This document shows, in pieces, positions 24,901 to 34,887 of a stretch of 64,000 bases of DNA. Origin of the DNA: JAXLXE01 sp046328115 (lineage in GTDB: Bacteria > Chloroflexota > UBA6077 > JACCZL01); NCBI GenBank assembly GCA_046328115.1, contig JAXLXE010000003.1, positions 868,001 through 932,000 of the forward strand. Reading direction: 5' to 3'. The position numbers and the translations under genes are program-made. The notes under the pieces were generated by a model. It was given only the letters and a program-made list of their open reading frames with translations. It had not been told where the DNA came from and did no database searches. Numbering within the stretch: the first letter of the stretch is position 1; each line of letters opens with the position of its first letter.

Positions 24901-27900
24901 ATGCTGTTGCGAAGCGGATGGGCGAGTCGATCGGGTCGGAAGCTCACGCGGCGAATCAGCAGGCTCGTTCTGCTCCTCGTGCTGCTGGGACAGCCGTTGC
25001 TTCCCCCGGCCGGTCTGGCGCAGGCTCAGGCGCGCGACGACGTGGAGAATCGGCCAGTAGCTCCGGGCTCCGGAGCGTTCACGACGCAGTCAGTCGTGCG
25101 GTCGTTCGCGTCGCGCTTCACCGCCAACACCAATGGCGACATCGTGTTTGTGGCGAACACCGTGATGAGCTGCCCGACAAGCAACGCGAACTGTGCCAGC
25201 GCCCGCAACGGCATCGCGGGCAATGTGAACGACCTGAACAACAACAACTACACGATGGCGTACGTCGACGTGGACAGCGACGGCAGCACCTTCAACTCGA
25301 GCAGCGCGAACCTGGCGTTGCCCGCGGGCGCGACGATTCTGTTCGCGGGCCTGTACTGGGGCGGCGACTCGACCAATGGTAGCGGTGGTGCGCCACCGCC
25401 AAACGCTGCCCAGCGTAATACCGTTCGGCTGGCCACGCCAACGTCCGGCGGCGCCTACACGACGGTTACGGCGACGACGCTGGACTTCGTGACCGGCAAC
25501 GGCAACGATTACCAGGGCTTCGCGGACGTCACGTCCACCGTCCGCGCGGCCGGGGCGGGCACCTACACGGTGGCCAACATCCAGACGGGAACCGGTGTCA
25601 ACCAGCAGGGCGGCTGGGCGCTGGTCATCGCGTACGGCGATCCATCCCAGCCTACGCGGAACCTCACCGTGTTCGACGGCTTCGCCTTCGTGGACAACAA
25701 CACACCGCGGGTATCGATTCCGGTGAGCGGCTTCCTCACCCCGCCCAGCGGCCCAGTCAACTCAAAGATCGGGGTGATCGCGTACGAGGGCGACCGCGGG
25801 TTCAACGGGGACTCGCTGTCTCTAGATTCAACGGTGCTCACCGATACGGTGCATCCGGCGGACAACTTCTTCACCAGCGTGATCGCCAACAGCGGCGGCG
25901 CGGTGACGACGCGGAACCCGAATCACCTGAACAACTTTGGGTATGACGCGAGCATCGTGAACCTCAATGGCGTGCTGGCGAATGGGGCGACCGGCGCGAC
26001 ACTGCGCCTGACCACCGGCGGCGAGTCTTACTACCCGGGCGTCGTCACCTTCGTCAGCGATCTGTTTGCGCCCAAGTTCCAGGTCCAAAAGACGCTGGCA
26101 GACGTGAACGGCGGGCAGATCCAGCCGGCCGACTTGCTGGAATACACCATTGTCCTGACCAACACGGGCCTGGACTCCGCGTCCCAGGTGGTGATCCAGG
26201 ACCCGATCCCGACGAACACCACGTATGAGCCGGGAACGCTGCAGATCGGCGGGGTGGGGCGGACCGACGCCACCGGCGACGACACGGCGTTCTTCGACTC
26301 GGGCAACAATCGGGTGACCTTCAACGTGGGGACCGGGGCCACGTCTAGCAGCGGCGGGACGCTGGCGGTGAGCGCGAGCGTGACCGTGAAGTTCCGTGTT
26401 CGGGTGAACGTGGGGACGCCGGACGGACAGACAATCGTGAACACGGCCACGGCGGGCGGCACGGCGTTGACGCTGGCGCAACCGGTGAGCGGCGCGGTGA
26501 CCACGCCAAGCGGCCCGGTCTCTGACAAGGCAGACCTGCAGGTGACCAAGACGGATAACGCTGCGTCCGCCGCGCCCGGCGGCCAGGTGACCTACACCAT
26601 CACGGCCCGCAACAACGGGCCCAGCGCCGCCAACAACGCCACGGTGGCAGACACGTTCCCCGCTGAGCTCACGGGTGTGACCTGGAGCTGTGCGCCGTCG
26701 GCCGGTGCATCCTGCGGCACGCTGAACGGCTCCGGCAACATCAACACCACCGTGAGCCTGCCGGTCAACGGAACGGCCACGTTCACGGCGACCGGCACGG
26801 TCTCGCCCTCGTTCACCGGGCAGCTCAAGAACTCTGTGGGGATCACCCCGCCCGCCGGTGTGACGGATCCGAACCCGGCCAACAACCAGGCTACCGACGA
26901 CGACACGATCCAGCCGGTAGCGGACCTGTCCGTGACCAAGGTCCTGAACGGCACGGCCGTGCCCGGGCAGCCGGTGAGCTACACGATCACGGCCAGGAAC
27001 AATGGTCCAAGCAGCGTGACGGGCGCCCGCGTGACGGACAGTCTGCCCGCCCAGTTGAGCGGCGCTACGTGGACCTGCACGGCAGCGGGCGGCGGCGCGT
27101 GCGCCACACCCAACGGGACGGGCTCCATCGACGCGCTGGTGAATCTCCCGAACGGGGCCACTGCCACCTTCAACCTCACGGCGAATCTCGCCGCCACGGC
27201 CACGGGATCATTGGCGAATACCGCCAGCATCGCCGCGCCGGCCGGCACCGCCGACCCTACGGCAGCCAACAACAGCGCCACCGCCTCGCAGGCGGTCACG
27301 CCGCAGGCGGACCTCTCTGTCACCAAGGTGGACAACGCCGCTACCGCCCAGCCTGGCGGCCAGGTGACCTACACCATCACGGCCACCAACGCGGGGCCCA
27401 GCGCGGTCTCCGGCGCCAGCGTGACCGATCCATTCCCGGCCCAGCTTCTGAACGTGAGCTGGACGTGCTCGGCCAGCGCCGGTTCGGCCTGCGGCGTGGC
27501 TAGCGGCTCCGGCGCCATCAACACCACGGCAAATCTGGCTGTCGGCGGAACCGCCACGTTCACGGCGACTGGAACCTTGAGTGGCACGGCCTCTGGCAAC
27601 CTGGCCAACACCGCCAGCATTGCGCCGCCCGCCGGCGTGACGGATCCGAACCCGGCCAACAACGGCGCCACCGCGACCAGTCCGGTGGCGCAGGTGCCGC
27701 GGATCGGCGCGGCCAAGGACGTGGGCGCGATCGTGGACAACGGCGATGGCACGTTTACGGTGCCCTTCACCATCACGGTGCGAAACTACGGCAACTCCGC
27801 GCTCAGCAACGTGCAGGTGACGGAGGATCTGGCGGCCGCGTTTAGCGGCGCGGTGAGCGTGCAGCTTTCCGGCGCACCTAGCGCCACGGGCGGCCTGGTG

Positions 27901-30900
27901 GTGAATCCCGCGTTCGATGGCAAGGCCGTCACGAGTCTGCTGGCGGCTGGCCAGACGCTGGCCGTGGGGGCCAGCGGGACCATCTCGCTCCAGACCAGAG
28001 TCCAGCCCGGCGCCAAGCTGGGACCGTACAGCAACCAGGTGACGGCCAACGGAACCTCGCCAAACGGCACCCAGACCACGGATGTCTCGGACGATGGGAC
28101 CAATCCGGATCCGGACAACGATGCCCAGCCGAACGAGCCGGGGGAGAACGACGCGACGCTGGTGGTCTTTGCGCCGTCCGCCGACCTCTCGATCACCAAG
28201 ACGGTAGACGTGGGCTCGCCGGCCATCGGCGGCCAGGTGCGCTACACCCTGGCGGTGCGCAACGACGGTCCGTCTGGCGCCACCGGCGTGGTGGTGACGG
28301 ATCCTCTGGCACCCGGCATCGCGCTTGTCTCGGCTACGCCCGGCCAGGGCGCCTGCGCGGTCCAGGGGACCGGATTCCGCTGCGACCTGGGGGCGCTGGC
28401 ACGGGGCGCGACCACGACGATCACGGTGGTGGTGAACGTGCAGCAGACGGGTACGCTGGCGAACACGGCCACCGCAAGCGCGGCCGAGCCGGACCCAGAC
28501 CCCACCAACAACGGCGCCACGGCCGGCGTCGTGGTGCAGCCGCGGGCGGACCTGGCGCTCACCAAGGCGGATTCGCCGGATCCCGTGAACGTGGGCCAGC
28601 AGGTGACGTCCACGCTGACCGTCACCAACAACGGACCATCCCCGGCGACGGGCGTGGTGCTGCGGGACACGCTGCCAACCGGGCTGACGTTCGTCTCGAT
28701 CAGCCCGAGCGCCGGGTGTACGGGCGCCCAGACGGTGCAGTGCCCGGTGGGCACCCTGGCGCCCGGTGCGAGCGCGGTGTACACGCTGGTGGCCACGGCC
28801 AATAGCTCAGGCACGCTGACCAACCTGGCGACGGTGACGGGCAACGAGGTTGACCCGACGCCGGATAACAACGGAGCATCGCAGAGCACGAACGCCCAGG
28901 CCCAGGCCGATATCGACGTGCAGAAGACGGGCGCCCCCGCCACGCTGGTAGTGGGCGGCAACGTCACCTACACCGTCCTGGTACGGAACAACGGACCGTC
29001 GCCGGCTTCTGGCGTGGTGCTGACGGACCCGGTGCCGCCGGGCGCGGAGCTTGTCTCCGCCACCAGCACCCAGGGTCAGTGCAGCGGTTCCGGTACGGTC
29101 GTGTGCGACGTGGGCACGCTGGCCTCTGGCGCCACTGCCACGGCCACGCTGGTGATGCGGACGACGGACGCGGGCGTCCTGGTGAACGGCGCCTCGGCAA
29201 CCGCCAGCGAGCCGGATCCCACGCCCGGCAACAACGCCGCCGTGGCGGAGACCACCGTGACGGCCCAGGCGGACCTCAGCCTCACCAAGAGCGCCAGCCC
29301 GCTGACGCTGGACGTGGGCGGCAAGACCACCTTCACCCTGACGGTCGCGAACGCCGGGCCGTCCCCGGCCACCAACGTGGTGGTGAGTGACACGCTGCCG
29401 GCCGGCCTGACGCTGGTGTCCACGCAGCCGAGCCAGGGATCGCCCTGTACCGGCACAACGTCCATCACCTGCGCGCTGGGGACCATCGCGAGCGGCGGCA
29501 ACGCCACGGTGACCATCGTTGCCTCGGGCGCTGCCGCCGGCGATCAGGCCAACTCGGCGACGGTGGTCGGCGACGAGCCGGATCCGAATCCGGCGAACAA
29601 CGCTGCTGGGGCGCTGGTGAGTGTGGCGCCGCTGGCCGATCTAGGTATCACCAAGACGGCCTCGCCGGACCCGGTGCTGGTGGGCCAGAACGTGACCTAC
29701 ACGATCATCGTGAGCAACGCCGGACCGTCCACTGCCACGAACGTCCAGGCTCTGGATCTGCTGCCGAGCAACTCCAACTTCTCCTCCGTGACTCCCAGCC
29801 AGGGCACCTGTACTAGCGGGGCGCAGGTCTCGTGCGCTCTAGGTACGCTGGCGGGCGGCGCGAGCGCGACGATCAGCCTGGTGGCCACGGCCACCGCAGC
29901 CGGCGCGATGACCAACGTGGCCAGCGTGTCAGGTTCGGAGCGTGACCCGAGCCCCGGCAACAACGGCGTGACCCAGACGGCCACGGCGCGATCCGTGGCG
30001 GACCTCGAGATTACGAAGACCGGGCCGGACCAGGTCGCGGTAAGCGGGCCGATCGCGTACGTGCTGACAGCGCGCAACAACGGCCCGCTCGCGGCGACGA
30101 ACGTGGTGATCGTGGATACGATCCCCGCCGGGACCGCGTTCGTCTCCTCGTCGCCGAGCGCCGGCGGGGTGTGCGCGGGCACGACCACCGTGGTCTGCGT
30201 GTTCCCCACCCTGACCGTAAACGCCACCGCCACGGTGACGATCAACGTGACCGCGCCGGCAACGCCGGGCGTGGTGGTGAATAGCGCCACCGTTAGTGCG
30301 TCCGAGGAGGACCCGGATCCCAGCAACAACGGTGCCAGCACCGGGACCACGGGCGGCACGACGACGACGCCGCTGGCCGACCTCTCCATCTCCAAGCTGG
30401 TGCCGCAGCCCAACGTCACCGTGGGCGACCAGGTGACCTTCAACCTGGTGGTCTCCAACGCCGGGCCGTCACCGGCGACGAACGTGACGATTGTGGACCG
30501 GCTGCCGGTCGGGCTCACGCTCGTCTCCGCCACGCCCGACCCGAGCAGCGGAATCTGCTCTGGAACCACTACGGTGACCTGCACCTTCGCCAGCCTGGCG
30601 GTGGGCGACAGCGCGGGGGTGGTCCTGGTGGCCACGGCCACGTTGGCCGGCACGCAGGTGAACGCGGCATCAGTCTCCGGGGCGGAGAGCGATCCGAACA
30701 ACGACAACAACGGAGCCACCGCCGGCGCGCAGATCAGGGCCGCACCAACGGCCGACCTGGTGCTGACGAAGACCCCCAGCGCGGAGATCGTGCCGCTGGG
30801 CGGCGCCGTGAGCTACACGCTGCTGGTGCGCAACGATGGCTCCGAGACGGCCACCAATGTGGTGGTGCGCGACCAGATTCCGGCCGGCCTGAGCTTCGTC

Positions 30901-33357
30901 GGTGCCACGCCCACGGGCGGCGGCGGGGGCTCGTGCGCCTTCGCGTCGGGCATCGTGACCTGCACCTTCCCAAGCCTCGCATCGGCGGGCACGCTGGCCG
31001 TGGTGGTCGATACCACGGCGACCGCGGCAGGGACGATCGCTAACAGCGCCACGGTGGGCGCCGCGGAGCAGGATCCGAACAACTCCAACAATGGCGCGTC
31101 CGCGGGCATCACCGTGACGAGCTCCGCTGATCTACGTATCAGCAAGACGAAGACCAGCCCGCCGGATCCGCTGGCCGTGGGCCAGACCGTGACGTATTCA
31201 CTGGTGGTGACGAACGATGGGCCGGCCCCAGCCACCAATGTGCTGGTGACGGACCCGCTGCCGGCCAACTTCCGTCTCACGTCTGCCACGCCGACGGGCG
31301 GCGGGACCTGCACGGGCACGACGGTGGTGCGCTGCAGCTTTGCCAGCCTGAGCAACGGCGCCAGCGTGACGATCACTATCGTCGGGACGATCGTGTCCGG
31401 CGGCACGCTGGTGAACGTGGCCACGGTGTCGGCCACGGAGCAGGATCCGGACGCGGCGGACAACACCAGCACGGCCGCTTCAAACGTTCCCGCCCAGGCG
31501 GACGTCTCGCTGACCAAGACGGCCAGCGCGGCGACCGTGACGGTGGGCCAGAACGTGACCTTCACCCTGACCGCGCAGAACGCGGGGCCGGCGCCGGCCA
31601 CCAACGTGACGGTGACGGACGCGTTGCCGCCGGGAGCGACGCTGGTGTCTGCCACGCCGAGCGCGGGTGGCACCTGCAGCGGGTCCAGCACGGTGAGCTG
31701 CGTGTTCCCGACGATCGCGTCTGGCGGCAGCGCCACGGTGACCCTGGTGGTGACCGCGACGACCGCCGGGACGCTAGCGAACGCGGCTGGCGTGAGCGCC
31801 GCGGAGACGGATCCGAATCCGAACAACAACGGCGCGACGGCCGGCGTGACCGTGGACGGCGCGGCCGATCTGGCCATCACCAAGACCACGCCCGCGGCCA
31901 CCCGTGGCCTGGGCGAGCAGATCACCTACACGCTGACGGCGCGCAACAACGGTCCATCCGCGGCGACCGGCGTGGTGGTGAATGACGAGCTGCCACCTGG
32001 TGTGACGCTGGTCAGCGCTACGCCCACGCAGGGGACGTGCGCGGGCGCTCCCTCCGTGACCTGCTCGCTGGGGACGCTGGCGAACGGCGCCAGCGTGACC
32101 ATCACCATCGTGGCGCGGCTGGACGCCGTGGGCACGGTGGTGAACACGGCGCGCATCGGCGGGCGGGAGCCCGATCCCACGAATACCAACAACGGCGCCA
32201 GCGTTGGCGCCACGGTGGTGGGCGTGACGCCCCAGAGCGGGGCGGACCTCTCCATCGCCAAGACGGCCAGCCCGGCCAGCGTGTCGCTGAACGACGCGGT
32301 CACGTTCACCCTGACGGTCAACAACGGCGGGCCCGGCCAGGCCACCGGCGTGATCGTGACGGATCCGCTGCCCAGCGGACTCACGCTGATCTCGGCCACG
32401 CCGAGCCAGGGAAGCTGCACGCCCGGCCAGACGGTGACGTGTGCCATCGGCACACTTGCCGCTGGGGCGAATGCCACCGTCACCATCCAGGCGCGGGCCA
32501 CGGCCAACGGGACGCTCATCAACACGGCCACCGTCCGCGGCAACGAGGGCGACCTCAACAGCGGCAACAACGGCGCCACCACGGGCGTCACCGTGGGCAC
32601 CATCATCGCCAGTCCAGCAGACCTGGTGGTGACGAAGACCGGCCCGGCCCAGGCAACGCTTGGTGACACCATCATCTTCCGGATCACGGTGGCGAACCAG
32701 GGCCCGGGCGTGGCCACGGGCGTGCGGGTGACCGATCCGCTGCCGGCCGGGCTGACACTGGTGGCCGCCACGCCCAGCCAGGGCACGTGCGTCGTTGGGC
32801 CACCGCTGAGCTGCACGCTCAACCAGATCCTGGCCGGCGCCCAGGCCACGGTGGACGTGCAGGCGCTGGTGACGGCGCTGGGTCCGCTAGACAACGTGGC
32901 CACGGCCACGGCGGACCAGAGCGATCCGAACGCCAGCAACAACGCTGGCCTGGCCCGGGTGCAGGTTGCCGCCGTGGTGGTGGCCCCGGCAAACACCGAC
33001 AACGATCAGAACCGTGACAAGCGGAAGCGCGAGACTGAGACGGAGAAGCACCAGCGCGAGCATTCCAACGCCAGCGGGCTGGACGACTACCGGACGGAGG
33101 GGAACGTGGTGGGCGTGAGCTGCGAGGACACCCGGGTGGACCTGCTGCCGGAGGTTCCTCCGGAGGCAGTGAACGCCAAGGCACCGTTCGCGATCATCGC
33201 GACGCGCGACGGCTTCCAGACGGTGCGGCTACGCAAGGAGGCCCGCAACGCCTGTACGTCGATCAGGCTGGGCGACTACCTGGAGGCGGACGGCGAGAAG
33301 CAGACGGAGCAGTTGTTCGACGCGGACGACGTAGAGCTGAAGCGGCCGGGCCAGTAG
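24901..33357 (+). CDS. Giant exported DUF11-repeat surface protein
   Basis: This protein of about 2818 residues uses the ATG at 24901, preceded by GTGGGAG; earlier in-frame starts would bury the signal peptide. Residues 1-45 are a basic region, a Leu-rich core (LVLLLVLLGQPLLPP) and an AQA cleavage site. Residues about 60-390 form an Asn/Ser/Gly-rich domain with FVANTVMSC and FAGLYWGGD. Residues about 390-2700 are 18 beta-sandwich repeats of about 120 residues. Most start ADLxxTK, have YTxxxxNxGPSxATN and end EPDPxPxNNGA; the fifth (PRIGAAKDVG) is atypical. The last 118 residues begin with a charged stretch (NRDKRKRETETEKHQ). There is no LPXTG or C-terminal anchor. DUF11 repeats are known from cell-surface and adhesive proteins, so an adhesin, stalk or envelope scaffold role is likely. 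A weak -10 (TAGATT) lies near 24830. Confidence 0.85.
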   Translation: MLLRSGWASRSGRKLTRRISRLVLLLVLLGQPLLPPAGLAQAQARDDVENRPVAPGSGAFTTQSVVRSFASRFTANTNGDIVFVANTVMSCPTSNANCASARNGIAGNVNDLNNNNYTMAYVDVDSDGSTFNSSSANLALPAGATILFAGLYWGGDSTNGSGGAPPPNAAQRNTVRLATPTSGGAYTTVTATTLDFVTGNGNDYQGFADVTSTVRAAGAGTYTVANIQTGTGVNQQGGWALVIAYGDPSQPTRNLTVFDGFAFVDNNTPRVSIPVSGFLTPPSGPVNSKIGVIAYEGDRGFNGDSLSLDSTVLTDTVHPADNFFTSVIANSGGAVTTRNPNHLNNFGYDASIVNLNGVLANGATGATLRLTTGGESYYPGVVTFVSDLFAPKFQVQKTLADVNGGQIQPADLLEYTIVLTNTGLDSASQVVIQDPIPTNTTYEPGTLQIGGVGRTDATGDDTAFFDSGNNRVTFNVGTGATSSSGGTLAVSASVTVKFRVRVNVGTPDGQTIVNTATAGGTALTLAQPVSGAVTTPSGPVSDKADLQVTKTDNAASAAPGGQVTYTITARNNGPSAANNATVADTFPAELTGVTWSCAPSAGASCGTLNGSGNINTTVSLPVNGTATFTATGTVSPSFTGQLKNSVGITPPAGVTDPNPANNQATDDDTIQPVADLSVTKVLNGTAVPGQPVSYTITARNNGPSSVTGARVTDSLPAQLSGATWTCTAAGGGACATPNGTGSIDALVNLPNGATATFNLTANLAATATGSLANTASIAAPAGTADPTAANNSATASQAVTPQADLSVTKVDNAATAQPGGQVTYTITATNAGPSAVSGASVTDPFPAQLLNVSWTCSASAGSACGVASGSGAINTTANLAVGGTATFTATGTLSGTASGNLANTASIAPPAGVTDPNPANNGATATSPVAQVPRIGAAKDVGAIVDNGDGTFTVPFTITVRNYGNSALSNVQVTEDLAAAFSGAVSVQLSGAPSATGGLVVNPAFDGKAVTSLLAAGQTLAVGASGTISLQTRVQPGAKLGPYSNQVTANGTSPNGTQTTDVSDDGTNPDPDNDAQPNEPGENDATLVVFAPSADLSITKTVDVGSPAIGGQVRYTLAVRNDGPSGATGVVVTDPLAPGIALVSATPGQGACAVQGTGFRCDLGALARGATTTITVVVNVQQTGTLANTATASAAEPDPDPTNNGATAGVVVQPRADLALTKADSPDPVNVGQQVTSTLTVTNNGPSPATGVVLRDTLPTGLTFVSISPSAGCTGAQTVQCPVGTLAPGASAVYTLVATANSSGTLTNLATVTGNEVDPTPDNNGASQSTNAQAQADIDVQKTGAPATLVVGGNVTYTVLVRNNGPSPASGVVLTDPVPPGAELVSATSTQGQCSGSGTVVCDVGTLASGATATATLVMRTTDAGVLVNGASATASEPDPTPGNNAAVAETTVTAQADLSLTKSASPLTLDVGGKTTFTLTVANAGPSPATNVVVSDTLPAGLTLVSTQPSQGSPCTGTTSITCALGTIASGGNATVTIVASGAAAGDQANSATVVGDEPDPNPANNAAGALVSVAPLADLGITKTASPDPVLVGQNVTYTIIVSNAGPSTATNVQALDLLPSNSNFSSVTPSQGTCTSGAQVSCALGTLAGGASATISLVATATAAGAMTNVASVSGSERDPSPGNNGVTQTATARSVADLEITKTGPDQVAVSGPIAYVLTARNNGPLAATNVVIVDTIPAGTAFVSSSPSAGGVCAGTTTVVCVFPTLTVNATATVTINVTAPATPGVVVNSATVSASEEDPDPSNNGASTGTTGGTTTTPLADLSISKLVPQPNVTVGDQVTFNLVVSNAGPSPATNVTIVDRLPVGLTLVSATPDPSSGICSGTTTVTCTFASLAVGDSAGVVLVATATLAGTQVNAASVSGAESDPNNDNNGATAGAQIRAAPTADLVLTKTPSAEIVPLGGAVSYTLLVRNDGSETATNVVVRDQIPAGLSFVGATPTGGGGGSCAFASGIVTCTFPSLASAGTLAVVVDTTATAAGTIANSATVGAAEQDPNNSNNGASAGITVTSSADLRISKTKTSPPDPLAVGQTVTYSLVVTNDGPAPATNVLVTDPLPANFRLTSATPTGGGTCTGTTVVRCSFASLSNGASVTITIVGTIVSGGTLVNVATVSATEQDPDAADNTSTAASNVPAQADVSLTKTASAATVTVGQNVTFTLTAQNAGPAPATNVTVTDALPPGATLVSATPSAGGTCSGSSTVSCVFPTIASGGSATVTLVVTATTAGTLANAAGVSAAETDPNPNNNGATAGVTVDGAADLAITKTTPAATRGLGEQITYTLTARNNGPSAATGVVVNDELPPGVTLVSATPTQGTCAGAPSVTCSLGTLANGASVTITIVARLDAVGTVVNTARIGGREPDPTNTNNGASVGATVVGVTPQSGADLSIAKTASPASVSLNDAVTFTLTVNNGGPGQATGVIVTDPLPSGLTLISATPSQGSCTPGQTVTCAIGTLAAGANATVTIQARATANGTLINTATVRGNEGDLNSGNNGATTGVTVGTIIASPADLVVTKTGPAQATLGDTIIFRITVANQGPGVATGVRVTDPLPAGLTLVAATPSQGTCVVGPPLSCTLNQILAGAQATVDVQALVTALGPLDNVATATADQSDPNASNNAGLARVQVAAVVVAPANTDNDQNRDKRKRETETEKHQREHSNASGLDDYRTEGNVVGVSCEDTRVDLLPEVPPEAVNAKAPFAIIATRDGFQTVRLRKEARNACTSIRLGDYLEADGEKQTEQLFDADDVELKRPGQ

Positions 33358-33517
33358 GCCCGGGCGGTGGGGGCGTGTGTTATTTGAGTGTGCCGGTGGC
33401 GTGACAAAAGTGGTGTAGAGTAGGAGGCTGGCGCGGTAGTGGTGCGCTTCAGCGTGTGGCCCTTCCGGGCGCTACTGTCCCGAAGCGGCCGTTCCCCGTT
33501 TCCAGCCTCCCCTCATC

Positions 33518-33551
33518 AAACCGTGCATGCGATTCTCCCGCACACGGCTTT
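33518..33551 (-). ncRNA. Group II intron domain V
   Basis: This is a 34-nt hairpin on the minus strand. The 5' arm is AAAGCCGTGTGCG, the apical loop region GGAGAA, and the 3' arm TCGCATGCACGGTTT. It has the AGC catalytic-triad position and the conserved 34-nt length of domain V, the catalytic core of group II ribozymes. It starts 10 nt after the maturase stop codon. Confidence 0.8.
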
Positions 33552-33561
33552 CCGAGGCCGT

Positions 33562-34887
33562 TCACCGCGCCGCTCCCGGCGTTGCCGTCGTCCATCTCAC
33601 GGTCCCACTCAGTTGGTACACCCCAAGCGCTCGGAAGAACTCCACCGTGTGGACCCCCCACCGGCGCCCGGCCCGTCCCGTCTTCTTGCTCAGAAACAAC
33701 CCCAGTCGCTCGCGCACGTAGCCGTCGATCTGCGCAAACTGCCGGCTGGCGTTGACCACCCGAAAGTAGGCTCCCCACCCGCGCAGCACCGCATTCAGCT
33801 CCGCCACGATCGGCTGCACCGGTTCTGGCAATCGATGCCTCGGCGCCGTGATCGTTCTGACCCGATCCCGGATCCGCTGCATCGCTCGACGGCCCGGCCA
33901 CCCATGCAAGTACCGCCTCCCTCGCCACCGCCAGGATTCCACCTTCCGACAGTGGAATCCCAGAAAGTCGAAGCCCTGCCTCCCATCCCGCACGTCGACC
34001 ACACCGGTCTTCTCAGGATGGAGATGGAGTCCCAGACGGGTAAGGATCACTCCCACTCCCCTCAGCGCCTCGCGAGCATCTTCTTCCGTACGGCACACGA
34101 TGACGAAGTCGTCGCAGTAGCTGATCAGTTGGCCAAGCTGGCCGCAGCGATCCTCCCAGAGCCGATCCAGCTCGTGGAGCATCACATTCGCCAACAACGG
34201 CGAGATCACCGAACCCTGGGAGACGCCCTGGTCCGTGGGGAGTAGCTCCCCCTCTTCCAGCACCCCCGCCTCCAGCCACTGCCGTAGCAGCTTCAGCAGC
34301 CGCCGGTCGCTCACGCGCTTCGCCACCAAGGCCAGCAGCTTCGCCTGGTCGATTCGGTCGTAGAACGTTTCGATGTCGGCTTCCACGACCCAGCCCCCTC
34401 CACGGTTGACGCCCCGGCGCACCTGCTCCACCGCCTGGTGGGCACTCCGCTTCGGCCGAAACCCGTACGAGCTGTCTCGAAAGTCGGCCTCGAAGATCGG
34501 TTCCACCACAGCCTTCGCTGCCGCCTGGACCACCCGATCCCGTACCGATGGTATCCCCAATGGTCGCTGCTTCCCGTCTGCTTTCGGGATCAGCACCCGC
34601 CGCACCGGTCGCGGCCGATACCGTCCCTCCCTCAGTTCGCTCGCCAACTCCACCAGAAATCCCTCGACCCCACTCCGCTCGATGTCCTTGATGCTCTGCC
34701 CATCCACGCCGGCCGCCCCAGCGTTCGCACGCACCTCCTGCCACGCCCGCTCCAAGATGTCCTTCCGGTACACCTTGTCGTACAGCGCGTGGAACCGCCG
34801 CTCTGGACTCGCCTTCGCGGCCCGATACAGTGCCCGCCGGAGTCGTCGCGCAGCGTCGATGGTGTCGTTCGCCTTCGCGGCATTCAC
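33562..34887 (-). CDS. ltrA: Group II intron reverse transcriptase/maturase
   Basis: This 441-residue intron-encoded protein opens its RT domain at VYRKDILERAWQEVRANAGAAGVDG. RT motifs follow in order: RPLGIPSVRDRVVQ, SSYGFRPKRSAHQAV, VEADIETFYDRID, QGVSQGSVISPLLANVMLHELD, and YCDDFVIV, where YADD is usual. The thumb/X maturase domain (ELNAVLRGWGAYFRVVNASRQF) is present near residue 370. There is no HNH endonuclease domain, as in several bacterial classes that insert without one. The frame is uninterrupted, so splicing and retrohoming could still be active. The protein stabilises the intron RNA for splicing and copies it at new sites. Confidence 0.9.
   Translation of the reverse strand: MNAAKANDTIDAARRLRRALYRAAKASPERRFHALYDKVYRKDILERAWQEVRANAGAAGVDGQSIKDIERSGVEGFLVELASELREGRYRPRPVRRVLIPKADGKQRPLGIPSVRDRVVQAAAKAVVEPIFEADFRDSSYGFRPKRSAHQAVEQVRRGVNRGGGWVVEADIETFYDRIDQAKLLALVAKRVSDRRLLKLLRQWLEAGVLEEGELLPTDQGVSQGSVISPLLANVMLHELDRLWEDRCGQLGQLISYCDDFVIVCRTEEDAREALRGVGVILTRLGLHLHPEKTGVVDVRDGRQGFDFLGFHCRKVESWRWRGRRYLHGWPGRRAMQRIRDRVRTITAPRHRLPEPVQPIVAELNAVLRGWGAYFRVVNASRQFAQIDGYVRERLGLFLSKKTGRAGRRWGVHTVEFFRALGVYQLSGTVRWTTATPGAAR

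Noticed and set aside
29697..33002. Several minus-strand frames of 340-370 codons inside the DUF11 gene
   Set aside because: They repeat with the same period as the DUF11 repeats and mirror them, so they are shadows of the repeats and not genes.
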